DNA from: CAYPEL01 sp036479985
Lineage (GTDB): Bacteria; Pseudomonadota; Gammaproteobacteria; DSM-19610
Length of the DNA: 64,000 nucleotides
Reading direction: 5' to 3'
Assembly (NCBI GenBank): GCA_965224815.1
Contig: CBDDAF010000003.1
Span: 2,666,001 to 2,730,000 of the forward strand
Part shown: positions 17,518-26,361 of the stretch, one piece after another
Numbering within the stretch: position 1 is the first letter of the stretch
Layout: every line of letters begins with the position of its first letter
Notes under the pieces: model-generated
What the model saw: the letters and a program-made list of their open reading frames with translations, nothing else
Told to the model about the DNA's origin: nothing
Database searches by the model: none
Program-made: the position numbers and the translations under genes

Positions 17518-19224
17518 TCAATTAACCAGATGTGCTTGACCGTTTTTTAGGCGGTAAACGCGATCGGCCGCTTCCACCATATTAGTTTGATGTGAAATTG
17601 CCAGTATGGTGAGTTTGCCGCGAAGGTTTTCTACTGTTTTGCGTATTTCCAGTTCACTGTCGGGATCCAGAGCGCTGGTGGCTTCGTCAAGAATGAGCAA
17701 CTCAGGATTGTTGACCAGGGCGCGGGCTATGATAATGCGCTGACGTTGGCCGCCTGATAGTTTGCTGCCACGCTCACCCACAGTGCTTTCCAGTCCTTCT
17801 GGAAGTGCCTGAACAAAATCCCAGGCGCCTGCAGCCCGCAGTGCCATTTCGGCATCTACATCACTTAGTTGCGGATCACCTAGCGTTACATTATGCGCAA
17901 CCGAATCGTGTAACAGCAGTGTTTCCTGTGGTACATAACCGATCATGCGCCGCCATTTTTTACTATCCAGATTGGATGCAAGTTGCTCGTCAATTAAGAC
18001 GGTGCCGGATTGTGGTTGTAATAGACCAATGACCATATCTATCACCGTTGTTTTGCCAGAACCCGATGAACCGATCAGAGTGGTTAAACTGCCAGCAGGA
18101 ATTTCAAGCGATAGCTGATTCAATATTTTTCGTTCTGCATAAGCAAAATCTACATGGTCGAGCTTTATATTTTGTTTGAGTGTTGGGGCGGAACCTTTTC
18201 CAAGTGCTTCTTCTGCCTGAACTGCTTCCTTGATAGTTTGCTTCATAGACCAGAACGCACTTTCTGAGATGGCCATTTTCTGGTATTGCTTTTGTACTTT
18301 TCCGAACTGGCTGAGCATTCTGCCAATAACCACGATAAGCACCATCACAGTTGAAAACGGCATGCCGTATTTCACCAGTGCGATGAACATGCCCAGCGCC
18401 ATGACGATAGCGAACATTTCTTCCTGCGCAGCACCCAGTACTGCTTTGCTGAACACCTGTTTTTGCAGTGCCCGGTTCATTTTTGAGGTTTCCATGGAGA
18501 GGACTGAATCTACCAGGTGTTCTCTGCCCATAGCCTTCAAAGGCTTTACAGATTGCAGTGTGTCTGTCAGCCGGGTGAGTAGCGAGGTGTACAGTTTGGT
18601 TTGTTTTTTTCCGGCATTGCGTGCCATACGCACCAGAAAATGTGAGAGTCCGATAATAACTGCACCTGCGACGATGCTTATTAACGTGGCTTTCCAGGAG
18701 ACAGCAAGGGCAATAAATCCATAAATGACCGCTTGTATCAGAAAAGTGAAGGCAGTGGCGCCATTGACAAAAGCTTCTGAGGTACGTGCGGCTTCAGTTG
18801 CGAGGCTGTTTGTGAATTTACCGATGGGTTGATGGACGAAATATTCCCATTTACTACGCAGCACGACACTGAGTAGTTCCAGGCGTAAATCGGTGGTTAC
18901 CTGTGCTGCCGTGTATCCCACTTGTTTTTTGGCAACCAGCAGTAGCAGGCTTTTTATGGTCACCCCGATAACGATGATAATCAGCAAAGGTCCAATGTCA
19001 GGTTCAATGCCCATCCGATTCAGAAAATCGGTGACTATCTGTGAAAATTCATTGTCGTTGCCCGTGTCACCTTCACCTGCGGACTGTTTGTTTATGGCAA
19101 TATTGAGTAATGGCAGCAGTGCAGAGAGGCCAGCGCCTTCGGCAATCCCTGCGAACAGTAATGCCAGCATCATGATCCCACCCCTAAGTGGGTAGGCGCG
19201 AAAGAAATATATCATTAAGCGCAT
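17518..19224 (-). CDS. ABC transporter, fused permease-ATPase (MsbA-like)
   Basis: The 568-residue half-transporter is probably a homodimeric exporter of a lipid or lipid-linked glycan in the inner membrane. The N-terminal 310 residues hold six predicted membrane helices. The ATPase part (about 345-568) shows Walker A GSSGSGKTT, Q-loop YVPQETLLLHDSV, signature LSGGQRQR, Walker B LLILDEATSALD and the H-loop ISHQ. It lies 95 bases after lptG on the same strand, so an lptF-lptG-exporter unit is likely. It resembles MsbA and PglK flippases; the substrate cannot be told from sequence. Confidence 0.9.
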   Translation of the reverse strand: MRLMIYFFRAYPLRGGIMMLALLFAGIAEGAGLSALLPLLNIAINKQSAGEGDTGNDNEFSQIVTDFLNRMGIEPDIGPLLIIIVIGVTIKSLLLLVAKKQVGYTAAQVTTDLRLELLSVVLRSKWEYFVHQPIGKFTNSLATEAARTSEAFVNGATAFTFLIQAVIYGFIALAVSWKATLISIVAGAVIIGLSHFLVRMARNAGKKQTKLYTSLLTRLTDTLQSVKPLKAMGREHLVDSVLSMETSKMNRALQKQVFSKAVLGAAQEEMFAIVMALGMFIALVKYGMPFSTVMVLIVVIGRMLSQFGKVQKQYQKMAISESAFWSMKQTIKEAVQAEEALGKGSAPTLKQNIKLDHVDFAYAERKILNQLSLEIPAGSLTTLIGSSGSGKTTVIDMVIGLLQPQSGTVLIDEQLASNLDSKKWRRMIGYVPQETLLLHDSVAHNVTLGDPQLSDVDAEMALRAAGAWDFVQALPEGLESTVGERGSKLSGGQRQRIIIARALVNNPELLILDEATSALDPDSELEIRKTVENLRGKLTILAISHQTNMVEAADRVYRLKNGQAHLVN

Positions 19225-19319
19225 AGACGTAAGTCAGATCAGATGAGTGTGGTTAACAATTCAGAGAATCGTGAATTATGCCTGTAAGCAGGGGTGGGGA
19301 CAATTAATGCTTAAGGACA

Positions 19320-20399
19320 CTAAACCATTCGTTTAAACAGCAGAAGGGCAACAATGGCAACGATGACAACAGGAATGGCCGTCAATAACCAGGGGGCGGC
19401 GCCCATAGCAAGTCCGGAAGTTTGTAGAACCTGGCTACCCAGATAGAGCACAATACCGGCTACGGCACCTAATGCTAATCGCTTTGCCAGGTTAGAGGTT
19501 CGTTGCGTCGTACTGGAAGCGCCAATAGGTATCGCCATGCTGACCATGGCAAGCATAGCGACAGGCATCATTACTTTTTGCCAAAAGGCCAGTTTGATGC
19601 GCTCACTGCGTTGATTCGTCGCTTGCAGATGTTTGGCATAAAAGTACAGTGATGTGACAGACATTGCAGATGTGGAAAGCGATATTAATGGCAGTTCACT
19701 TTTCTTCCAGAATGGTCCCATATCCAGTTCGTTGATAGTTTCTGTTTGTAGCTTTTCTGTCCAGGTTTTTTTATGGACATTGATGAGGCTCCATTCCCGG
19801 CTGTCATCCAGATCAGCCCGGTCAGCGTGTGCAAACATGACCAGCTTGCCTTCGGGTGTGAATTCAAAATAGTCAATATCGCTGGGAATGCGGCCATGTT
19901 CCAGATGGCGGACGTTGAAAAAACGCATGCCTGCATTTGACCAAAGACCTTTCCCGTGCAACAAACTGGAGCGGCCGGTACGCATAACCGAGCGTTGTCC
20001 TTCTGCCTCTTGCTGTAGCACCGGTGCTATATATTCTGCAACCAGGAGAACGGAAACCGCCATAAGCGATGCGGGTACCATGACAGAACGAAATAACTGG
20101 CCAGGTGATAAGCCAGCGGATCGCATCGCAATCAATTCGCTGTGTCGTGATAAATTGGCCAGGCCAATTAGCGTACCTAGTAGCGCGGTTACCGGGGCGA
20201 GGTCGAGTAACAGTTGTGGCATGGTGCGAAGTACGTAGAGTGACGCATGAATGGTTTTATAATTACCGCCAACGTGTTCCAGTTCCTGAACAAATTGTAA
20301 TAGACCGAAAATCGACATCACCACAATGCCAACCAGTAGCCAGCCTTTTATCAATGCCATGGCTATATATCGGTCAAGTGCTGGCATGGTTAGATCCAA
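19320..20399 (-). CDS. lptG: LPS export permease LptG
   Basis: LptG with LptF forms the membrane part of the LptB2FG extractor that lifts LPS from the inner membrane into the Lpt bridge. The protein has 359 residues, with membrane helices near 15-35, 60-85, 100-125 and three more after about 275, around a periplasmic beta-jellyroll domain. The start may be the ATG at 20399 or the one at 20387 (MPALDRYIAMALIKG). Either overlaps the end of lptF. Typical stretches are LIGLANLSRHSELIAMRSAG and the C-terminal LAKRLALGAVAGIVLYLGSQ. LptG is assigned because it is the second gene and has this C-terminus. Confidence 0.9.
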   Translation of the reverse strand: MDLTMPALDRYIAMALIKGWLLVGIVVMSIFGLLQFVQELEHVGGNYKTIHASLYVLRTMPQLLLDLAPVTALLGTLIGLANLSRHSELIAMRSAGLSPGQLFRSVMVPASLMAVSVLLVAEYIAPVLQQEAEGQRSVMRTGRSSLLHGKGLWSNAGMRFFNVRHLEHGRIPSDIDYFEFTPEGKLVMFAHADRADLDDSREWSLINVHKKTWTEKLQTETINELDMGPFWKKSELPLISLSTSAMSVTSLYFYAKHLQATNQRSERIKLAFWQKVMMPVAMLAMVSMAIPIGASSTTQRTSNLAKRLALGAVAGIVLYLGSQVLQTSGLAMGAAPWLLTAIPVVIVAIVALLLFKRMV

Positions 20400-21453
20400 A
20401 ACGTTTTAGATAAGGCCAGTAAAACAGTACGAGGAAAAGTAAAAATGCCAGCATGTAAACCCACCAAATTCCGGGCAGTGCACCGATTTTTTCCTGTTCC
20501 AGCCAGTTACGGGCCATGCTGGCTAAATTGAAGAGGGCAATATAAACCAGTATTGCTAATGCAAATCCGCCATAACGGTTTTCACGCGGTGCTTTGCGGC
20601 TTAGTGGAACTGCCAACATGGCTAAAAGCAGAGTGGCTACGGGTGTTGAAAGGCGCCACTGGTATTCGGCGATTTCCTTGGGTTTATCTGAAAGGCGAAG
20701 TTGCGCAGTGGGGATGGCTTTACGTTTGCGTGATTCTGTCCGTGCATCTTCCTTCAGGTGAAGCACAAGTGATTTAAATTTCAGGACAACATCGTTTGCA
20801 CCGGTACGATCCAGCAGGTAACCATACCCGTTCGTGAATTTAACGCTTTTAGGGATGCCGGGATCTGCTTGTGGCATATGCGCTTCCTGCGCATAAATGA
20901 TTCTGGACTTTTCAGGTTCGCCGGTTTGCATAAAAACACCAGTGAGTTTGTCATTTGCTTTGTCAACACCATTTGCAAATAGAACATAAGTATTATCCTG
21001 CAACTCAAGAAACTTGCCAGGTTCTATCTGGTTAATATTAAACTCTGCTGCCGCTTCAGCTTCCAGCTGGTAGCTTTGCTGATAAGCCCAGGGCCGTCCA
21101 AAGATGGATATAACGGCAACGATCAGTGCGATGAAAATTGAGAATTTGAGAACTGCCATCAAAATTCTGGGTTCGCCAATACCGGCCGCATTCAAAGCGG
21201 CCATTTCGCTGTCCCGGTAAAGGCGGCCCAGGGTTGCTACTATAGATAGATACAGGGCTGTGGGTAGCAGAACTTCCAAAGCGACCAGCGTATTGAGAAA
21301 AATCAATTTTGCAACCGTTGCAGGTTGCAGTAATCCAGTAGCATCGGTCAGTTTGACGGCTGAACTGTATCCGGCAAAGATCAGTACCAATAGGCCAATC
21401 CCCAATAGCATGGGTTTGGCAATTTCACTGGTCAGGTAGCGATCGAGTATCAA
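20374..21453 (-). CDS. lptF: LPS export permease LptF
   Basis: LptF is the partner of LptG in LPS extraction. The protein has 359 residues, opening MILDRYLTSEIAKPMLLGIG. It has six membrane helices, three before and three after the periplasmic domain. Family motifs include LYLSIVATLGRLYRDSEMAA and LSTPVATLLLAMLAVPLSR with PRENRYGGFALAI near the C-terminus. It is the first gene of the unit and overlaps lptG by 14-26 bases, so the two are translationally coupled. The upstream region carries the composite REP element and the divergent ELM1 gene. Confidence 0.93.
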   Translation of the reverse strand: MILDRYLTSEIAKPMLLGIGLLVLIFAGYSSAVKLTDATGLLQPATVAKLIFLNTLVALEVLLPTALYLSIVATLGRLYRDSEMAALNAAGIGEPRILMAVLKFSIFIALIVAVISIFGRPWAYQQSYQLEAEAAAEFNINQIEPGKFLELQDNTYVLFANGVDKANDKLTGVFMQTGEPEKSRIIYAQEAHMPQADPGIPKSVKFTNGYGYLLDRTGANDVVLKFKSLVLHLKEDARTESRKRKAIPTAQLRLSDKPKEIAEYQWRLSTPVATLLLAMLAVPLSRKAPRENRYGGFALAILVYIALFNLASMARNWLEQEKIGALPGIWWVYMLAFLLFLVLFYWPYLKRFGSNHAST

Positions 21454-21600
21454 GGCAGTGTAAATAGTTGGTTAATAGATGTTGAGATGTAACATTATAT
21501 CATTTGCATGCTATCAGAGTACCCAGCTTGCAGAAGGTTGCAACTTAATTATTGCTCCAGCCTGTTTGCTTCGTGCCCGCCGCTGAGTTTTTCGGTAAGC

Positions 21601-21749
21601 TTAAGGAAGCGCTGATTAATTCGTGGATATTGTCATAGTGAATCGTGCAAAATCTGTAGGAGCGGCTTTAGCCGCGATGAACGCGTTGCGCCCCATCGCG
21701 GCTAAAGCCGCTCCTAAAGATACTCGCTAATTAATCAGAGGTTCCTTAA
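21601..21749. mobile_element. complete composite REP/MITE-like element
   Basis: This is the best-preserved copy of the longer unit. It opens TTAAGGAAGCGCTGATTAAT and closes ATTAATCAGAGGTTCCTTAA, imperfect inverted ends. The spacer GTCATAGTGAATCGTGCAAA is followed by the REP pair (21655-21718) and then the short arm TACTCGCTAATTAATCAG. The size is 149 bp with no coding frame, so it could only move with an enzyme supplied in trans. It ends 11 bases before the likely start of the ELM1-family gene. Confidence 0.75.
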
Positions 21750-21759
21750 CTTTTACTGT

Positions 21760-22890
21760 TTGACTGAGGGTTTAGCAATCGTTTCCAGGGATGTTATTAC
21801 TGATAATCCGGTAGTCTGGGTGTTGTCAGGATTCAAAGCAGGTGATACGACTCAAATGCTTGCTCTGGCGGATGAGCTTGGCTGGGGCTATGAGGTTAAA
21901 CAGTTTGTTTACCGGCGCACTGAGCTGCTAACCAATCGTCTAATCGGGGCGACGCTTGCGGGTATTAACCAGAATAAATCCAGTAAATTGGCAGCGCCAT
22001 GGCCAGATCTGGTTATAACGGCGGGTCGGCGAAATGAACCGGTTGCCCGATGGATAAAAGCACAGAATCCTAACACGCGTCTGGTGAATTTAGGGCGGCC
22101 CTGGTCTGCCATTAATTGTTACGATCTGGTTATTACGACACCGCAGTACTTTGTACCTCCAGCGGGTAATGTTTTACAGATAGCTTTGCCACTGCATCCT
22201 GTCACGCCCGAGAAACTGTCGGTATGGCGTCAGCAATGGCAATCGAAGTTTTTTGATATGCCAGAACCACGCTGGGCAGTGATGCTGGGTGGTAGCAGTG
22301 GTCCGTTTGTATTTAATCCTGAAAAAGCCACCCGTCTCGCTGACTGGTTAAACCAATCAATCCAGAAAACGGGCGGCTCGGTTCTCGTTACCAACAGCCC
22401 AAGAACATCATCTTTTTCATACCAGGCTTTCTTGAACACGTTGCGCGTGCCCTGTTTGCCTTACCACTGGACTGCGGGTGATCCAGGTAACCCTTATCGA
22501 GGATACCTGGCCTGTGCTGACAATTTGGTGATTACAGGAGAAAGTATGTCTATGCTTGCCGAGGCAGCGGCGACGGATACACCCATATATATTTACGATT
22601 TATCGGATTGTCCGGAAGGATTGAATATCGGTTGTAAACCCTGGTGGCGATACCCGCATAACTTTCGCTATCGTCCTTTGGTGCACCGGCTTGCAAAATA
22701 TATAGCACCGCAGCGTATGAAACGAGATGTGTCGCGTATACAAAAGCAGTTAGTTAACACTGGCCGGGCTGCCTGGGTTGGACAATCTGGGAATAATCCG
22801 GTGTTAACGAGTGGTTCAGATATGCAGCTTGTAGTAAAGCGTGTAAGTTTATTGATGAAGGTGTCCACAAATACCAATCAAGATTCTTAG
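21760..22890 (+). CDS. ELM1-family (DUF1022-type) protein, copy 2
   Basis: The protein has 376 residues if it starts at the TTG at 21760. No good ribosome site is visible and no in-frame ATG precedes the conserved part, so the start is uncertain. Conserved stretches are GDTTQMLALADELGWGYEV, PWPDLVITAGRRNEPVARW, VNLGRPWSAINCYDLVITTP, VMLGGSSGPFVF, TNSPRTSSFSYQAF and ADNLVITGESMSMLAEAAAT. They match the gene at 16275, but overall identity looks moderate, so the two are old paralogues. Membrane segments are absent. The GT-B-like glycosyltransferase fold is inference. The insertion-like element upstream may have replaced the original promoter or start. Confidence 0.85.
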   Translation: MTEGLAIVSRDVITDNPVVWVLSGFKAGDTTQMLALADELGWGYEVKQFVYRRTELLTNRLIGATLAGINQNKSSKLAAPWPDLVITAGRRNEPVARWIKAQNPNTRLVNLGRPWSAINCYDLVITTPQYFVPPAGNVLQIALPLHPVTPEKLSVWRQQWQSKFFDMPEPRWAVMLGGSSGPFVFNPEKATRLADWLNQSIQKTGGSVLVTNSPRTSSFSYQAFLNTLRVPCLPYHWTAGDPGNPYRGYLACADNLVITGESMSMLAEAAATDTPIYIYDLSDCPEGLNIGCKPWWRYPHNFRYRPLVHRLAKYIAPQRMKRDVSRIQKQLVNTGRAAWVGQSGNNPVLTSGSDMQLVVKRVSLLMKVSTNTNQDS

Positions 22891-22928
22891 TGAAGGGAAG
22901 CGCTGGTCATTGCGTACAATAAAAATAT

Positions 22929-22991
22929 TGTAGGAGCGGCTTCAGCCGCGATAGGGCCGATGCGTTCATCGCGGCTAAAGCCGCTCCTACA
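22929..22991. repeat. REP pair
   Basis: TGTAGGAGCGGCTTCAGCCG and a complementary arm lie between the convergent ELM1-family and O-antigen-ligase-like genes. Confidence 0.85.
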
Positions 22992-23015
22992 GAATTCACT
23001 TAGGTTGTTTCCCGC

Positions 23016-24338
23016 TCACCCTGTGTTTTTGCGATGTAAATTAAAGCTGGCCATCGCTCCACTGAATAGAAATAACCAATAACGCCAGTCACTGTTAAGC
23101 ATACGGAAGTTAGTCAGCATGCTTAGAATAATCAGAGCCATTCCGCAGACAAGAAACAGAAAAATGTCTGGGTCGATGCGATTGTCCTGGTAAGCAGACC
23201 AGCCTGCGCGCAATGTCATCCACAAGCATAGCGTTAATAAAATCAATCCTGCCAGTCCATAGCGTACGAGAATATCAATGGGCCCGTTATGCCAGTCATT
23301 GAGTTGAGAAAAAAACTCAACTTCACTTTTTTGTAATAAAATTTTTGAGGCGGCTGGTCCTTTACCAAATAATGGGTTTTCTATCCAATGTTGGAGGCCG
23401 GTTTTGAGCATCAACAAACGAATGCCGACACTGTTACCCTGTCCTTGCTCATTAATGCTCGTTATCTTGTTAAAATCACCTGACAACACATGAGAATAGG
23501 TTTCCTGTTCGAGTGTCACTCTAGTGAACAAGATGTCCCGGTTCAAATGAAGCAAAAGAACGGTACTAGTGATCAACACTATTAACAAAGTCCATCGACC
23601 CGTTTGGTTGATAGTTTTTAGATTAGTCCACGACACCATCATTAGAATTGAGGTGATAACCAGCACTGAAGCCCAGACCGCACGTGATTGCGAAATGACG
23701 ATGCCTTGTACCATCAAAGGTGTTAAAACTGTCCATACAAGAGCCAAAGTTAACCGGGTTAATACTGGCCAGGTTTTATTGAATATTCTTGGTGCAAAAA
23801 TTAGTAAACCCAGCATGGCTGTAGCGGCATAAAAGCCAAAGGCAATTTCTGGCAATCCCAGACCCTGGCGTAGTTTCCACCACGATGTGGCTGATGCAAA
23901 GGACCAATCAACATACCAAAGGCGGGCGATTAGAAAGCCTGAAAATGCAATAACAAATACGGTTAAGATGCGTTTTTGACTGGCAGCCATATGCCAGGCG
24001 ATCAGCAGGAACCCACACAAATAGAAAAATCTTAATCCATCTTTTAGATGTAAATGAGCATGGTCGCTGTCGCTGCTAAACGACAGAAATGTTCTGGCGA
24101 GTAAGTATATTCCTACACTAATAGTTACCCAAGTTAGCGAGGAGTGTTTCACCGTACCCCAAATAGCTTTCCAGTTAAGCAGGGTGGCAAGCAGCATAAG
24201 GGTCAGCCCGGTAATAGCTACGCTTTTGTGCAACCAGGCGCCAAAAGAAAAAATGTAGAGGCCAGCAATGCCCATGCGGTCAGCCAGTCCTTCAATTTCA
24301 ACCGGTGATGAATAAGAATGATATTTAGTTCGAAGCAT
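23016..24338 (-). CDS. O-antigen ligase / polymerase family membrane protein
   Basis: The protein has 440 residues with about ten to twelve hydrophobic segments. The Wzy/WaaL pattern is visible: ISQSRAVWASVLVI in the middle, then a long periplasmic loop with GIRLLMLKTGLQHWIENPLFGKGP and LNDWHNGPIDILVRYGLAGL, where the arginines and histidine of the loop are expected to act. Such proteins join polymerised glycan to lipid A-core or polymerise repeat units at the periplasmic face. Ligase and polymerase cannot be told apart by eye. The setting beside lptFG and glycosyltransferases favours an LPS role. Confidence 0.87.
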   Translation of the reverse strand: MLRTKYHSYSSPVEIEGLADRMGIAGLYIFSFGAWLHKSVAITGLTLMLLATLLNWKAIWGTVKHSSLTWVTISVGIYLLARTFLSFSSDSDHAHLHLKDGLRFFYLCGFLLIAWHMAASQKRILTVFVIAFSGFLIARLWYVDWSFASATSWWKLRQGLGLPEIAFGFYAATAMLGLLIFAPRIFNKTWPVLTRLTLALVWTVLTPLMVQGIVISQSRAVWASVLVITSILMMVSWTNLKTINQTGRWTLLIVLITSTVLLLHLNRDILFTRVTLEQETYSHVLSGDFNKITSINEQGQGNSVGIRLLMLKTGLQHWIENPLFGKGPAASKILLQKSEVEFFSQLNDWHNGPIDILVRYGLAGLILLTLCLWMTLRAGWSAYQDNRIDPDIFLFLVCGMALIILSMLTNFRMLNSDWRYWLFLFSGAMASFNLHRKNTG

Positions 24339-24468
24339 AGCTGTCCATTATTCCAAAAAATCCTTTTGCTAGACAAGCTATAATTAATAGTAGAATGTTT
24401 TATGTGTTCGTCAGTGGATTAATATACACTGAAGATCAGGAAGTCAATGACGACATGGGTCGAATAAA

Positions 24469-25254
24469 ATGGCATTAGGAAAGCGAATCTACAATATTCT
24501 GAGGTTTGGTCTTGGGCCTCGGGCTCTGGAAAAGAAGAGGGCCATAAAAGCCGAGCGACGGCTGTCGATCTTTGAATCGGATCGTTGGAAACGAGATGAG
24601 GGTATAGCACAACGGAATTATAGTTCGTACAACGACTATGTAGAGCATCAGGTAGATAAGCTAGACCGAATCAAGCACCGGTTACATGAAACTGAAGTAG
24701 CCGATGAGACACGTTTTAGAAAAGACTTTACTCAGTGCGAGGCATTGAAGAATGTCCGGTCAGTGCTTTGTCTGGGAGCGAGGTTGGGGACAGAAGTTAA
24801 AGCGCTGCGGGCCCTGGGTTATTTCGCATTGGGCATTGATTTGAATCCCGGCAAGGACAATCCCTACGTACTAGCCGGCGATTTTCACCAGTTAGACTTC
24901 CCGGAAAATTGTGTGGACGCTGTTTATACTAACTCGCTGGATCACGCCTATGATCTTGAAAAGATTTTAACCGAAGTACGACGTGTGCTAAAACCTGAAG
25001 GTATTTTTATAGCGGAAATGCACAAAGGTTACACAGAAGGATTTACACCGGGTAATTATGAAGCATTTCATTGGCAGTTCCAGGAGGATTTCATCAAACA
25101 AATCATCCATTACGGCGAAATGCCATTGGTAGAAAAGCGTGATCTTGGGTATTTACGCCGGGATATTCTGACGCAGGTTATATTCCGTAAACCGGCTAGC
25201 GGTATAGTCTCAGCAATACATGCAAAAGTCCGCCGGGAAGTCGAACATCAATAG
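24469..25254 (+). CDS. SAM-dependent methyltransferase (class I)
   Basis: The 261-residue soluble protein has a basic N-terminal helix region (about 1-90), then a Rossmann methyltransferase core: SVLCLGARLGTEVKAL (degenerate motif I), GIDLNPGKDNP, GDFHQLDFPENCVDAVYTNS, and LTEVRRVLKPEGIFIAEM, the usual type-11 order. The acceptor is unknown. The surrounding genes suggest a surface sugar or lipid precursor. It starts at the ATG at 24469 and has no close same-strand partner. A REP pair follows. Confidence 0.82.
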   Translation: MALGKRIYNILRFGLGPRALEKKRAIKAERRLSIFESDRWKRDEGIAQRNYSSYNDYVEHQVDKLDRIKHRLHETEVADETRFRKDFTQCEALKNVRSVLCLGARLGTEVKALRALGYFALGIDLNPGKDNPYVLAGDFHQLDFPENCVDAVYTNSLDHAYDLEKILTEVRRVLKPEGIFIAEMHKGYTEGFTPGNYEAFHWQFQEDFIKQIIHYGEMPLVEKRDLGYLRRDILTQVIFRKPASGIVSAIHAKVRREVEHQ

Positions 25255-25261
25255 CCGCTAC

Positions 25262-25324
25262 TGTAGGAGCGGCTTTAGCCGCGAAGAATACCGTACGCCC
25301 ATCGCGGCTGAAGCCGCTCCTACA
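25262..25324. repeat. REP pair with one composite end
   Basis: TGTAGGAGCGGCTTTAGCCG and its complement are followed by GAACTAACTAATCAGAGATT, a variant of the right end of the composite element. It lies between convergent genes. Confidence 0.85.
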
Positions 25325-25352
25325 GGTTACGAACTAACTAATCAGAGATTTA

Positions 25353-26291
25353 CTAAGCCGCTGAAAGCTTCAGCGGTGGATTACCCGGTGGTTCCAGGTC
25401 AGGTGTTTTTTCCAGCACCTCGAATGCATCATGTCTAACATGGTTATGCCGCATTTCATCCCGCAACATGTCTTCTGTAACGATACCCTTGTTGATACAT
25501 TCCTTAAGCAGCCCAAAAAATAATGCTGATTGGTTTTGGTCAGGGTGTTCTTTATATTTACCGAGCAACGCATATTCACCGAACAGGTGACGTCTGGCGC
25601 GCATTAACCAGGCTACGGGTGGAAATAACCGGAAGCGTTCAGCAGGACGCCAGTCGATTGGCAGACCGGCTTTCCATGGCTGGGTTTTACGGCGGGTGGA
25701 ATGCAGCATTTTTGTTTTAGATGTCAATTTATCGAAGTCATTCCATTCATTTTCAAATAGACCGATGGTGTCACGATCTTCCTTGCGCAGACAGATCCAG
25801 GGCATGTAATCGCGTTTGAAGTCGAACATTTCGTTGAAAGACTCTTCGACTTTCCAGTGCGTCAGTTTTTCGCAATCCAGCAACATAACACTACTCGCCA
25901 GGCAACGGTCGATAATACCTTTAGTGCCAGAGCGGGGACGGCACATGATGGCTTTACCTTGCATATCCCGTGTTAGCAATTCCCAGATGTCCGCAACAGC
26001 AAAAATATCCGGATCCATAACTATTGCGCGTCCTTTGTAACCCATGATTTCCGGTGGCATAAACCGAGTGGGAGTAAACGACTGTAGATCGTCATTTAAC
26101 CAGGTGCGCTTGACGCCATCGCGTAGATATAGCTGGCCTTCACGTGCCTTGAAGAAAGGGTAATCGTTGGAATCGATAACCTTGACCTCAAACTGGTCAT
26201 TGTGATCAGAGTTTCGGCGCAATGCATACTTCGCGACCATAGCACCGACCATCTGCTTGTGATTGGTCTGAATAAATACGCAATGTTCCAT
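25353..26291 (-). CDS. putative glycosyltransferase (GT-A-like)
   Basis: The 312-residue soluble protein opens HCVFIQTNHKQMVGAMVAKY. An acidic DxD-type motif, VMDPDIFAVADIWELL, sits near residue 92. In GT-A enzymes such a motif holds the metal and nucleotide sugar. Later stretches include SVMLLDCEKLTHW and KTKMLHSTRRKTQPW, as in GT8-like proteins that list a target residue and a final histidine. The donor and acceptor are unknown. The sulfotransferase gene lies upstream on the same strand 70 bases away, so the pair may be cotranscribed and act on one glycan. Confidence 0.68.
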   Translation of the reverse strand: MEHCVFIQTNHKQMVGAMVAKYALRRNSDHNDQFEVKVIDSNDYPFFKAREGQLYLRDGVKRTWLNDDLQSFTPTRFMPPEIMGYKGRAIVMDPDIFAVADIWELLTRDMQGKAIMCRPRSGTKGIIDRCLASSVMLLDCEKLTHWKVEESFNEMFDFKRDYMPWICLRKEDRDTIGLFENEWNDFDKLTSKTKMLHSTRRKTQPWKAGLPIDWRPAERFRLFPPVAWLMRARRHLFGEYALLGKYKEHPDQNQSALFFGLLKECINKGIVTEDMLRDEMRHNHVRHDAFEVLEKTPDLEPPGNPPLKLSAA

Positions 26292-26361
26292 TACTGATTC
26301 CTCGTAGAAATGCCTGGCTGAAAATTGTACCTCAATCCCGGCAGGACGCCTAAGCTAAATG

